Of a stretch of 5,726 bases of DNA, positions 1-5,726 are shown piece by piece. The DNA is taken from positions 1 through 5,726 of the forward strand of contig CAIVGD010000187.1 of the NCBI GenBank assembly GCA_903905395.1, given 5' to 3'. The notes under the pieces were generated by a model that was not told where the DNA came from, did not search any database, and saw only the letters and a list, made by a program, of their open reading frames with translations. A program made the translations under genes and the position numbers. Position 1 is the stretch's first letter; every line of letters begins with the position of its first letter. Source of the stretch: an uncultured Verrucomicrobiota bacterium (GTDB lineage: Bacteria; Verrucomicrobiota; Verrucomicrobiia; Methylacidiphilales; Verrucolacustridaceae).

Positions 1-167
1 AAAAAGACGGTGCGGCCGGCGGTCCGCTGGGAAAGATAGAACTCCCTTTGGGCCGCTAATCCCACGATGGCGATGAGAAGAAAGACCCCGTTCGTATAAT
101 GTAGGGTCACCAAAGTGAGAATGATTCCCCAAAGAAGCAGCGAGGAAAGGAGACGCCAACCCAACAT
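1..167 (-). CDS. cdsA: Phosphatidate cytidylyltransferase, N-terminal fragment (runs off the left edge)
   Basis: Only the first 55 codons are in the window; the frame is open to the left edge with no stop. The peptide starts MLGWRLLSSLLLWGIILTLV and continues with a second hydrophobic stretch (about residues 29-39), then a Q-R-E-F-Y motif near residues 40-44. A short basic start, paired transmembrane helices and a following E-F-Y motif are typical of the N-terminus of CdsA, the inner-membrane enzyme that makes CDP-diacylglycerol from phosphatidate and CTP for phospholipid synthesis. The catalytic C-terminal signature is not visible, so the call rests on this short resemblance and on position: cdsA directly follows uppS in very many bacteria. 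The ATG lies 2 bases after the uppS stop codon, and a GGAGGG sequence 8 bases upstream supports this start. Another small membrane protein is possible but less likely. Confidence 0.8.
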   Translation of the reverse strand, partial: MLGWRLLSSLLLWGIILTLVTLHYTNGVFLLIAIVGLAAQREFYLSQRTAGRTVF

Positions 168-169
168 CG

Positions 170-889
170 TCAGATCCCTCCGAACCGGCGATCCCGCCCG
201 GCGTAATCCGCCAGTGCCTTGGCAAACTCCTCTTTCCCGAAATCCGGCCAGAGGACCGGGGTGACATAGATTTCGGCGTAGGAAATCTGCCACAACATGA
301 AATTGCTGATCCGCATCTCCCCGCTGGTGCGGATGAGCAGGTCGGGGTCGGGGATATCCCGGGTGTAGAGGTGCGCCGTGACGGTCTCCTCCTTGATTTG
401 TTCGGGATCCAGTCGGCCGGCCTTCACTTCGTTGGCTATGGACTGGATGGCCTCGGTGATTTCCACGCGGGAGCCATAACTGAGGGCAAGAATCAGATCG
501 AGCTTGGTGTTTCCCTTTGTCTTTTCAATCGCAGCTTCCAGCTCTTCCCGGACAACATCGGGCAGGTCTTGCCGTCGCCCGATCGTGCGCAGGCGGATGC
601 CCTCCCGCCCCATCTCATTCAACTCCTCCCGGATCACCCCGCGAAGCAAACTCATCAGTCCTTGAACCTCGTCGCGAGGCCGTTGCCAATTTTCCACCGA
701 AAAAGCGTAGAGCGTGAGGTAACGGACGCCGTGGTGGATGGCGGCCTGAGCGACTTCCTTGACTGATTTACGCCCCGCTTCGTGCCCGCTCAGACGAGGC
801 AGATGATGCTGATGGGCCCAACGACCGTTGCCGTCCATGATGATGGCCACGTGACGGGGAATCTGGGGGATGGCAGATTTCTTAGCCAT
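170..889 (-). CDS. uppS: Isoprenyl transferase (undecaprenyl diphosphate synthase)
   Basis: A complete 239-residue cis-prenyltransferase, close to the usual family length of about 240-255. It condenses isopentenyl diphosphate units onto farnesyl diphosphate to make the C55 carrier lipid needed for peptidoglycan and O-antigen assembly, acting at the cytoplasmic face of the membrane. Region I, HVAIIMDGNGRWA, is at residues 13-25 with the catalytic/Mg-binding Asp at 19. The conserved His is in S-G-H at 36, and YAFSVENWQRP is at 61-71. The C-terminal block DLLIRTSGEMRISNF (183-197) supplies the diphosphate-binding Arg187, Arg193 and Ser195, and Glu206 is the second metal ligand. With an offset of 7 these match Asp26, Ser71, Arg194, Arg200 and Glu213 of the E. 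coli enzyme. The usual N-Y-G-G-R motif reads S-Y-G-S-R (137-141), a mild variation. The ATG overlaps the end of purA by 8 bases and has no obvious Shine-Dalgarno sequence, so translation is probably coupled. Confidence 0.97.
   Translation of the reverse strand: MAKKSAIPQIPRHVAIIMDGNGRWAHQHHLPRLSGHEAGRKSVKEVAQAAIHHGVRYLTLYAFSVENWQRPRDEVQGLMSLLRGVIREELNEMGREGIRLRTIGRRQDLPDVVREELEAAIEKTKGNTKLDLILALSYGSRVEITEAIQSIANEVKAGRLDPEQIKEETVTAHLYTRDIPDPDLLIRTSGEMRISNFMLWQISYAEIYVTPVLWPDFGKEEFAKALADYAGRDRRFGGI
176..181 (-). promoter_or_regulatory. Shine-Dalgarno sequence for cdsA inside the 3' end of uppS
   Basis: On the minus strand GGAGGG lies 8 bases ahead of the cdsA ATG at 167 and is embedded in the last codons of uppS (Arg-Phe-Gly-Gly-Ile-stop). 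Sequence and spacing fit a strong ribosome binding site. It fixes the cdsA start and would let ribosomes finishing uppS re-initiate at once. It is the only clear Shine-Dalgarno match at any of the four starts visible here. Confidence 0.7.
882..889 (-). other. Eight-base overlap between the purA end and the uppS start
   Basis: On the minus strand ATGGCTAA holds both the uppS start (ATG GCT AA.., Met-Ala-Lys) and the purA end (.AT GGC TAA, His-Gly-stop). The overlap is in a different frame and tightly couples the two genes. The nearest purine-rich stretch (AGGA) is roughly 16 or more bases ahead of the ATG, too far for an ideal ribosome binding site. Confidence 0.7.
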
Positions 890-2162
890 GCCGGAAAGTC
901 TGGTCGCGTCCTGCTCCCACGGAGATCAAGCCGAGCGGGGCTCGCACCAAGTCCGCAATTGCAGAGAGGTAGGCCCGCGCCTTTCTGGGTAATTCCATCC
1001 AGTGCCGGGCTTTCGTGGTGGGCTGGCACCAACCTTCGAACACGCGGTACACCGGTCGGCACTCTGCCCAATCGGAGGCATCGACCGGCGGCTCTTTAAA
1101 AATTTTTCCAAGAAGGCGGTAGCCCACGCAGACTGGGATTTTTTCCAAACCGTCTAAACCGTCCAGATTGGTGATCGCCATCTCAGTCACGCCGTTGAGC
1201 TGGACGGCCCTCCGCACGAGCACGGCATCGAACCAACCGCAACGCCGGGCCCGGCCAGTGGTCGAGCCGAATTCGCGACCCATCCCGTGCAGCATATGCC
1301 CCAAGGTGCCGTCCTCGGTGACAAACGGACCGCCTCCTACGCGGGTGGTATAGGCTTTGAGAACTCCCACCACGCGATGAATCGCCGTCGGCGGAACTCC
1401 GGTCCCTGTGCAGGCACCCCCAGCCGTGCAGTGCGAACTGGTTACAAAAGGATAGGTCCCGTGATCGACGTCCAGAAATGTTCCCTGAGCTCCCTCGATG
1501 AGAATCCGCTGGCCGGTGGCCACGGCGCGATGGGCCAGAGTCACCCCGTCGGAGAGATACGGACGCAGAAAACGAGCGGCTTGGCGTATTTCCCGAATGC
1601 TTGCCGTGGCCGAAATTTTATTCCAACCCTGATTCCGCGCGTCCCGATTATGCACACGCACCCGCTCACGGATGCGCCGGGCAAGTTCCCGGGAAGGAAG
1701 AGCCAGATCCCCCGCCCGCAGACCCACCCGGGCCGCTTTGTCGGAGTAGGCCGGGCCGATTCCACGTCCGGTGGTTCCGATTTTTCCAATCCCGCGCCGA
1801 CGTTCGGATCCCTGATCCACTGCGCGATGATGGGGCAGAACCAGATGGGCTTGCGCTGCCAGATGCAGACGCCCCCGGGTGCGAATTCCCCGGCGGGTCA
1901 GTCCCTTGATCTCTTTCACCAGCCCTGCCGGATCCACCACCGCCCCGCTGGCAATCAAGCAGGAAACTTTGGAACGCAGAATCCCGGAGGGCACGAGATG
2001 AAGAACAAACTTTTCCTGACCAATCTCCACCGTGTGTCCGGCGTTATTCCCTCCTTGGGCCCGCAAGACCCAGTCCGCCTCGGCGGCCATGACGTCGAGG
2101 ATCTTGCCCTTCCCTTCGTCTCCCCACTGGAGACCCAGCACGATGGTGACAGTGGGCTTCAC
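882..2162 (-). CDS. purA: Adenylosuccinate synthetase
   Basis: A complete 426-residue protein of normal PurA length. In the cytoplasm it joins IMP and aspartate using GTP to give adenylosuccinate, the first committed step towards AMP. The glycine-rich loop QWGDEGKGK is at residues 12-20, with the catalytic Asp at 15. NNAGHT (39-44) carries the catalytic His43. GTTGRGIGPAY is at 129-139, EGAQGTFLDVDHGTYPFVTSS at 223-243, VGGGPFVTE at 275-283, and the aspartate/IMP-binding block STTGRARRCGWFD at 300-312. The guanine-contact motif, normally T-K-x-D, reads T-N-L-D (331-334), and the C-terminal S-V-G-P-x-R-D-Q-T element reads S-V-G-A-G-R-D-Q-T. Translation starts with GTG inside the GTGA overlap with the ugd stop codon. 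No upstream start is better, because the family N-terminus fits this position. The gene ends 8 bases into uppS. A purine gene among envelope genes is slightly unexpected, but nothing suggests it is broken. Confidence 0.97.
   Translation of the reverse strand: MKPTVTIVLGLQWGDEGKGKILDVMAAEADWVLRAQGGNNAGHTVEIGQEKFVLHLVPSGILRSKVSCLIASGAVVDPAGLVKEIKGLTRRGIRTRGRLHLAAQAHLVLPHHRAVDQGSERRRGIGKIGTTGRGIGPAYSDKAARVGLRAGDLALPSRELARRIRERVRVHNRDARNQGWNKISATASIREIRQAARFLRPYLSDGVTLAHRAVATGQRILIEGAQGTFLDVDHGTYPFVTSSHCTAGGACTGTGVPPTAIHRVVGVLKAYTTRVGGGPFVTEDGTLGHMLHGMGREFGSTTGRARRCGWFDAVLVRRAVQLNGVTEMAITNLDGLDGLEKIPVCVGYRLLGKIFKEPPVDASDWAECRPVYRVFEGWCQPTTKARHWMELPRKARAYLSAIADLVRAPLGLISVGAGRDQTFRHG
2159..2162 (-). 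other. GTGA stop-start overlap coupling ugd and purA
   Basis: The ugd stop codon TGA (2161-2159) and the purA start codon GTG (2162-2160) share bases in the four-base string GTGA on the minus strand. This arrangement normally means that ribosomes ending ugd re-initiate on purA. Only a weak G-rich stretch (GTGGGGCG) lies just upstream, which fits dependence on coupling. The coupling itself is inferred. Confidence 0.7.
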
Positions 2163-3451
2163 CGCCCCACGCTGGTATACTCGAAACCCAGCGACTTCAT
2201 CTCAGCCGGGTTGAGTAGATTTCTTCCATCAAAGATTCGCGGGGTCCGCATGGATGCTTTGATCTTGCTCCAGTCCAGGAGTCGGTACTCCGGCCACTCG
2301 GTCGCCACGATAAGCCCATCCGCACCTTCCGCAACTTGGTGGGGATCGGCCACAATTTCCACATTTTTTGGAATAAGCCCCCGGGCCTTTTCCCCTCCCT
2401 TGGGGTCATGACAACGGATGATCGCGCCTTCTGCGGCCATCCGCCGGACGAGTTCGATCGCCACACTGCAGCGCACATCGTCGGTGTTCCCCTTAAAAGC
2501 CAGGCCCAACTGACCTATTTTTTTATCCCTCATAGTCCAGAGAGAAGCCCTGATTTTCTTGAGAAACATTTCCGGGAGAGAGGCGTTGATCTTTTCCACC
2601 TCCCGCATCAGATCGAATTTCACTCCGAGCTCCTCCGCAATTCGGATGAAGGCGCTGACATCCTTGGGAAAACAGGAACCACCGTACCCGATTCCTGCGT
2701 TGAGAAAGGCCCTACCGATTCGCGCATCCGCCCCCATCCCTTCGGCCACCTGGGTGACATCCGCCCCGCCCGCTTCGCAGACAGCCGCCACGAGGTTGAT
2801 GTAGGTGATCTTGAGGGCTAGGAAACTGTTCGCCGCGTGTTTGATCAGCTCCGCGCTGTTGAGGTCGGTGATCATGATCGGGGCTTTGAAAGGTTCATAC
2901 ACGGCCTTCATCGCCGCTACCGGCCGCTCGGAAGTCACCCCAATGACGATGCGGTCTGGCTTTTGCAAATCAGCCACCGCACTGCCTTCGCGAAGAAATT
3001 CCGGATTGCTGACCACATCAAACTCGATTCCTTTCGGTCCGTACCGGCGGATTGTCTCGGCCACCTTCTCGCCGGTTTTTACCGGCACGGTGCTTTTATC
3101 AACCACGATCCGGTAGGCTGGAAGGGCTTCGGCGATCTCCCGTGCGACCGTTTCCACATAACTGAGATCCACCGAGCCGTCATCCTGCGGAGGCGTGGGC
3201 ACGGCGATGAAGACCACCTCTGAATTTGCCACAGCCTCTTTTGTCGAAGCAGTGAAGGATAGGCGTTTCAATTGAACGTTCCGCCGGACGAGTTCCTCGA
3301 GGCCGGGCTCGTAAATCGGAATGTGACCCGCCTGCAGTTCCTTCACCTTGGTCTGATTGTTATCCACGCAGACGACGGTGTGCCCCACCTCCGCCAGACA
3401 AGTGCCCGTGACGAGACCGACATAACCCGAACCGATAATGGATATTTTCAT
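2159..3451 (-). CDS. ugd: UDP-glucose 6-dehydrogenase
   Basis: A complete 430-residue NAD-dependent dehydrogenase of the UDP-glucose/GDP-mannose family. It oxidises UDP-glucose twice to give UDP-glucuronate, a precursor for capsule, exopolysaccharide or LPS sugars. MKISIIGSGYVGLVTG (1-16) is the Rossmann dinucleotide loop, with Asp30 ending the second strand. VPTPP is at 84-88, DKSTVPVKTG at 118-127, and NPEFLREGSAVAD (149-161) contacts the sugar nucleotide. Lys204 and Asn208 lie in the central helix. The catalytic motif GYGGSCFPKD (255-264) has the nucleophile Cys260 and Asp264, and the C-terminal UDP-binding domain includes GLAFKGNTDD. GGSCFPKD favours Ugd over the related UDP-ManNAc dehydrogenases. 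The frame could begin at a TTG three codons earlier, but the ATG at 3451 gives the family N-terminus and is chosen. No clear Shine-Dalgarno sequence precedes it. The 35 bases back to lptD hold no convincing promoter or terminator, so the gene is probably read from the upstream transcript. Confidence 0.96.
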   Translation of the reverse strand: MKISIIGSGYVGLVTGTCLAEVGHTVVCVDNNQTKVKELQAGHIPIYEPGLEELVRRNVQLKRLSFTASTKEAVANSEVVFIAVPTPPQDDGSVDLSYVETVAREIAEALPAYRIVVDKSTVPVKTGEKVAETIRRYGPKGIEFDVVSNPEFLREGSAVADLQKPDRIVIGVTSERPVAAMKAVYEPFKAPIMITDLNSAELIKHAANSFLALKITYINLVAAVCEAGGADVTQVAEGMGADARIGRAFLNAGIGYGGSCFPKDVSAFIRIAEELGVKFDLMREVEKINASLPEMFLKKIRASLWTMRDKKIGQLGLAFKGNTDDVRCSVAIELVRRMAAEGAIIRCHDPKGGEKARGLIPKNVEIVADPHQVAEGADGLIVATEWPEYRLLDWSKIKASMRTPRIFDGRNLLNPAEMKSLGFEYTSVGR

Positions 3452-3486
3452 GGAAGACAAATCTTAGGTGGGCGATTCCGTTGCCG

Positions 3487-5726
3487 CTACTGTGAACTGC
3501 TACCCGTGGAAGCACTTTGTTGATATCCGCCCATCCCCACCCCCGAACTTGTGGGACTCTGGTTGAAGCCCAGCGGCATCTCGGGGAAAGCTTTTAACGT
3601 AAGCGTGGCCAAAGCGATCGATTCGGATTGCGAGCCCCGATTGTTTCTTTGACCCACGGTGACGCCAATGATCCAAGCGCCGATATCGCGATAAAGACCA
3701 AAGTTAACTCCTTGGATAAAGCTGGGGTTGAGGGAATAAGTAACCCCACCATTGACCAACCAGCTCTCGTTCAGCCGGTAGCTGGCCAAACCGTTGACCA
3801 AACTGGTCTGGGTGTTGTTCAGAACCTGGTTATTCAGAGCGTCGAGGTAGGAAAATTGCTCCAGATAGGAGTAACCGCCGCCTATTTGCAGAGCTGGCAT
3901 CACCTGCCACGTGCTTCCGAGGTTGAGCGAGTTGAACCCCTCACTGCTGATGGAGGTGGTCGCACCCACCGTAGCCGTCCACCAGGGCACCGGCATGACA
4001 TTGAGGACATTATAAAGTTCAGGCAAAGAGGAAGGCACAGTTTCTGGAACCTGCACGCTGGTAAAGTTCAAGCTGGTCAGTTCCGGGCGAATCGGTTGGT
4101 AGTCGGTGTAAATCTTCCAGTTTGCCAACTCATATGGCGCCCCATCCCGCTTGGTCATTATCCGATTCATCATACCGGGGCGAATGATCAACAATTTGTC
4201 GATCGAATCGATCGAGTTGTAGAGAGAGGAATTGAGGGATTGCGCCTCCGTGGTGTTCACGCGGTTGTCAAAACCGGCAAACTCGCTGGGGCGAACATTG
4301 GGCTGTGGAATGTAGCTGGCCTGGATGAAGGGTTCGAAGACATGCCGGATTCCGTCGATGGCCCAAGCCTTGTTCTTGATATCGGTCCAAGTGGCGTAGG
4401 CCTTGGTGGAAGCATCGACCCCAAAATTAAATACATAACGAAAGAGCGAAGTGTCCGCGAGGGGTTGATTATTGAGAGCAGGAGTTGTCGGCGAAATCGT
4501 CGAAGTATTTTGCACCACGCCTCCCGGAGCTAGGTTGCTCCGCGTGTAAACAGTCCCCCGAATTCCCGCACGTGGGGTCAGGTTCAGCCAGTCGAAATAC
4601 TGCCGAGGGTAAAGAAACTGATGGAAGGTGTCATACCGGATTGCGGTGTAATCGATTAGATTGGAAACCTGATTCCACTGCGTGCCTAGGTAGCCGACGC
4701 TGGATTCCCCCTCGTACGCCAACCCAGGATTGGCGGTGGGATCCTTGAGCAGTTCGTCCTCATCGTATGTTCCGGGAATGAACTGCCGTTTGAACTCGAT
4801 CTTCGCGGATGGTTTTTGCTGCTGGGTTTGAAAGAGGTTGTTGATCTGGGTCCGGGCGTTGGCCGTCACCGTAAAATTAGGATCCTGATACATCGCATCC
4901 ATGTAAGTATTCGGTTGCTGGTCTTTGATGTATTGATCGGCAAAGAAATCTTGGGTGACGTAGGCATCGCTCAAAACATTGATCTGCGAGCGGGAAGTCA
5001 GCGCAGGCGTATCAAAGGCTGGAGCGCGGTCTGCATCCACCGGGTTGCCCCCCTTGAGGATCGTCGTGTTGTGCTTGTAGGGAAACCAGTATCGGCCACG
5101 TGGAGGAGTCGTAGCTGCCGGGCGTTCGATATTGCCATCATAAATCCGGTAGCCGCGGTCGTTAATATACCATCCGCGCAGGGCAACTTCGGTCACAGGG
5201 TGATCGGAGTTTTTTGATGGGGTGATGTAAGTTGCCGCCGCCCCTCCCGCCCAACCCCGCCGGCCATAATTCCCCACGTTAAGCTCCCCCTTCAGTTTGT
5301 CGGTCAGGGCAAATCGGTACGTGCCGATGACGTAAGTCCCAAGCCGGGTGACCGTCCCGAATGTAATATCCACCGAGGAGCTGGTGTCCCGCTCGTAGTT
5401 GACGAGGCAGGGAAAATAGAAAAATGGCACATCGCCGAAATAACCCACCGAGTTCTCGACCACCGTCTTGTCGCCAGAATACAGACTGACCGAGGATGCC
5501 TTGGTCTTCCAGCCCGGCGTCTCCCGATTATCCGTGGAGTAAGCGCCATCTCCGATCTCGTAGTGCCCGAGCTCCGGGGTGTTGATCGTTTCCCCGTCCA
5601 CCATTATTTTGCCATCTAGAAAACGAAACTTTTCCGAGAGCATTTTCTTCGTGCGAAAATTATAGGTCAGCAAATCTCCGCGATAAATCTGGCCTAACAT
5701 GTAAAGACGCACATTCCCCTTCGCCG
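3487..5726 (-). CDS. lptD: LPS-assembly outer-membrane protein LptD (OstA family), 5' end missing
   Basis: 745 complete codons are visible and the frame stays open to the right edge, so the true start and signal peptide lie outside; the internal GTG at 5712 is not a start. LptD is the outer-membrane beta-barrel that, with LptE, places LPS in the outer leaflet. The visible part begins A-K-G-N-V-R-L-Y, the G-N-V element of the periplasmic OstA/LptA-like beta-jellyroll. It continues through D-G-A-Y-S-T-D, an aligned G-W-K-T-K-A segment and G-D-V-P-F-F-Y-F-P (97-105), which matches the G-x-V-P-x-F-Y-x-P signature at the jellyroll-barrel junction. The rest is rich in alternating polar/aromatic strands and Tyr/Asn/Gln/Thr, with W-L-N-L-T-P-R-A-G near 378-388, as in LptD barrels. 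The last likely strand is ALATLTLKAF, ending at Phe713, followed by about 32 polar residues to Gln745. Only one cysteine is visible (106), and the Cys that follows T-S in E. coli is Asp here. The family is clear; a non-LPS OstA-like relative is a remote alternative. Confidence 0.88.
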   Translation of the reverse strand, partial: AKGNVRLYMLGQIYRGDLLTYNFRTKKMLSEKFRFLDGKIMVDGETINTPELGHYEIGDGAYSTDNRETPGWKTKASSVSLYSGDKTVVENSVGYFGDVPFFYFPCLVNYERDTSSSVDITFGTVTRLGTYVIGTYRFALTDKLKGELNVGNYGRRGWAGGAAATYITPSKNSDHPVTEVALRGWYINDRGYRIYDGNIERPAATTPPRGRYWFPYKHNTTILKGGNPVDADRAPAFDTPALTSRSQINVLSDAYVTQDFFADQYIKDQQPNTYMDAMYQDPNFTVTANARTQINNLFQTQQQKPSAKIEFKRQFIPGTYDEDELLKDPTANPGLAYEGESSVGYLGTQWNQVSNLIDYTAIRYDTFHQFLYPRQYFDWLNLTPRAGIRGTVYTRSNLAPGGVVQNTSTISPTTPALNNQPLADTSLFRYVFNFGVDASTKAYATWTDIKNKAWAIDGIRHVFEPFIQASYIPQPNVRPSEFAGFDNRVNTTEAQSLNSSLYNSIDSIDKLLIIRPGMMNRIMTKRDGAPYELANWKIYTDYQPIRPELTSLNFTSVQVPETVPSSLPELYNVLNVMPVPWWTATVGATTSISSEGFNSLNLGSTWQVMPALQIGGGYSYLEQFSYLDALNNQVLNNTQTSLVNGLASYRLNESWLVNGGVTYSLNPSFIQGVNFGLYRDIGAWIIGVTVGQRNNRGSQSESIALATLTLKAFPEMPLGFNQSPTSSGVGMGGYQQSASTGSSSQ

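Noticed and set aside
1287..2411. A 374-codon open frame on the plus strand across the purA/ugd junction
   Set aside because: It lies fully antisense to two clear conserved enzymes, its translation resembles no family I know, and it crosses a gene boundary. It is a by-product of GC-rich codon use on the coding strand.
3458..3460. TTG as the ugd start, giving a protein three residues longer
   Set aside because: The family N-terminus begins Met-Lys-Ile directly before the Rossmann loop, which matches the ATG at 3451. ATG is also the commoner start codon.
3461..3500. A possible promoter ahead of ugd (TAAGAT as a -10 box, TTCACA as a -35 box on the minus strand)
   Set aside because: The two boxes are about 24 bases apart, far more than the usual 16-18, and no better -35 sits at the right distance.
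4199..4215. A short repeat tcgatcgaatcgatcga, partly palindromic, inside lptD
   Set aside because: In frame it simply encodes Ser-Ile-Asp twice. It is too short for a binding site or mobile-element scar without further copies, and I saw no others.
3628..4533. A 301-codon open frame on the plus strand inside lptD
   Set aside because: It is antisense to the LptD barrel region with no recognisable domain, and its length is explained by codon bias in the true gene.
5710..5712. GTG as the start of the lptD gene
   Set aside because: The frame is open upstream to the window edge and reads A-K-G-N-V before it, which belongs to an OstA-type repeat. There is also no signal peptide after the GTG, as an outer-membrane protein would need.

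Overview
All genes in this window lie on the minus strand and form one compact run of envelope-related housekeeping genes. In transcription order (right to left) they are lptD (5' end outside the window), ugd, purA, uppS and cdsA (3' end outside the window). Coding density is nearly complete. The only gap between genes is about 35 bases, between lptD and ugd. ugd and purA overlap by 4 bases (GTGA), purA and uppS overlap by 8, and uppS and cdsA are separated by 2. Such packing suggests one transcript with translational coupling, although no promoter or terminator is visible and the real operon promoter must lie beyond the right edge.

The organism is a diderm (LPS-type outer membrane) bacterium, because it encodes an LptD/OstA-type LPS-assembly porin. 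The style of the LptD, the moderately GC-rich sequence and the presence of purA directly ahead of uppS-cdsA suggest the Verrucomicrobiota/PVC side of the tree. This is an inference from general family resemblance and was not tested by a search.

Functionally, UppS makes the C55 undecaprenyl carrier lipid and CdsA makes CDP-diacylglycerol for phospholipids. Ugd makes UDP-glucuronate for surface glycans, and LptD inserts finished LPS in the outer membrane. PurA, the AMP-branch purine enzyme, is the metabolic outsider. The window therefore looks like a growth-linked envelope cluster with one nucleotide gene embedded.

I found no mobile element, CRISPR array, RNA gene or defence locus, and nothing that looks like an undescribed system. 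The points worth a second look are at residue level: an almost cysteine-free LptD with a polar C-terminal tail, a Lys-to-Asn change in the guanine-contact motif of PurA, and a lack of clear Shine-Dalgarno sequences at three of the four visible starts.
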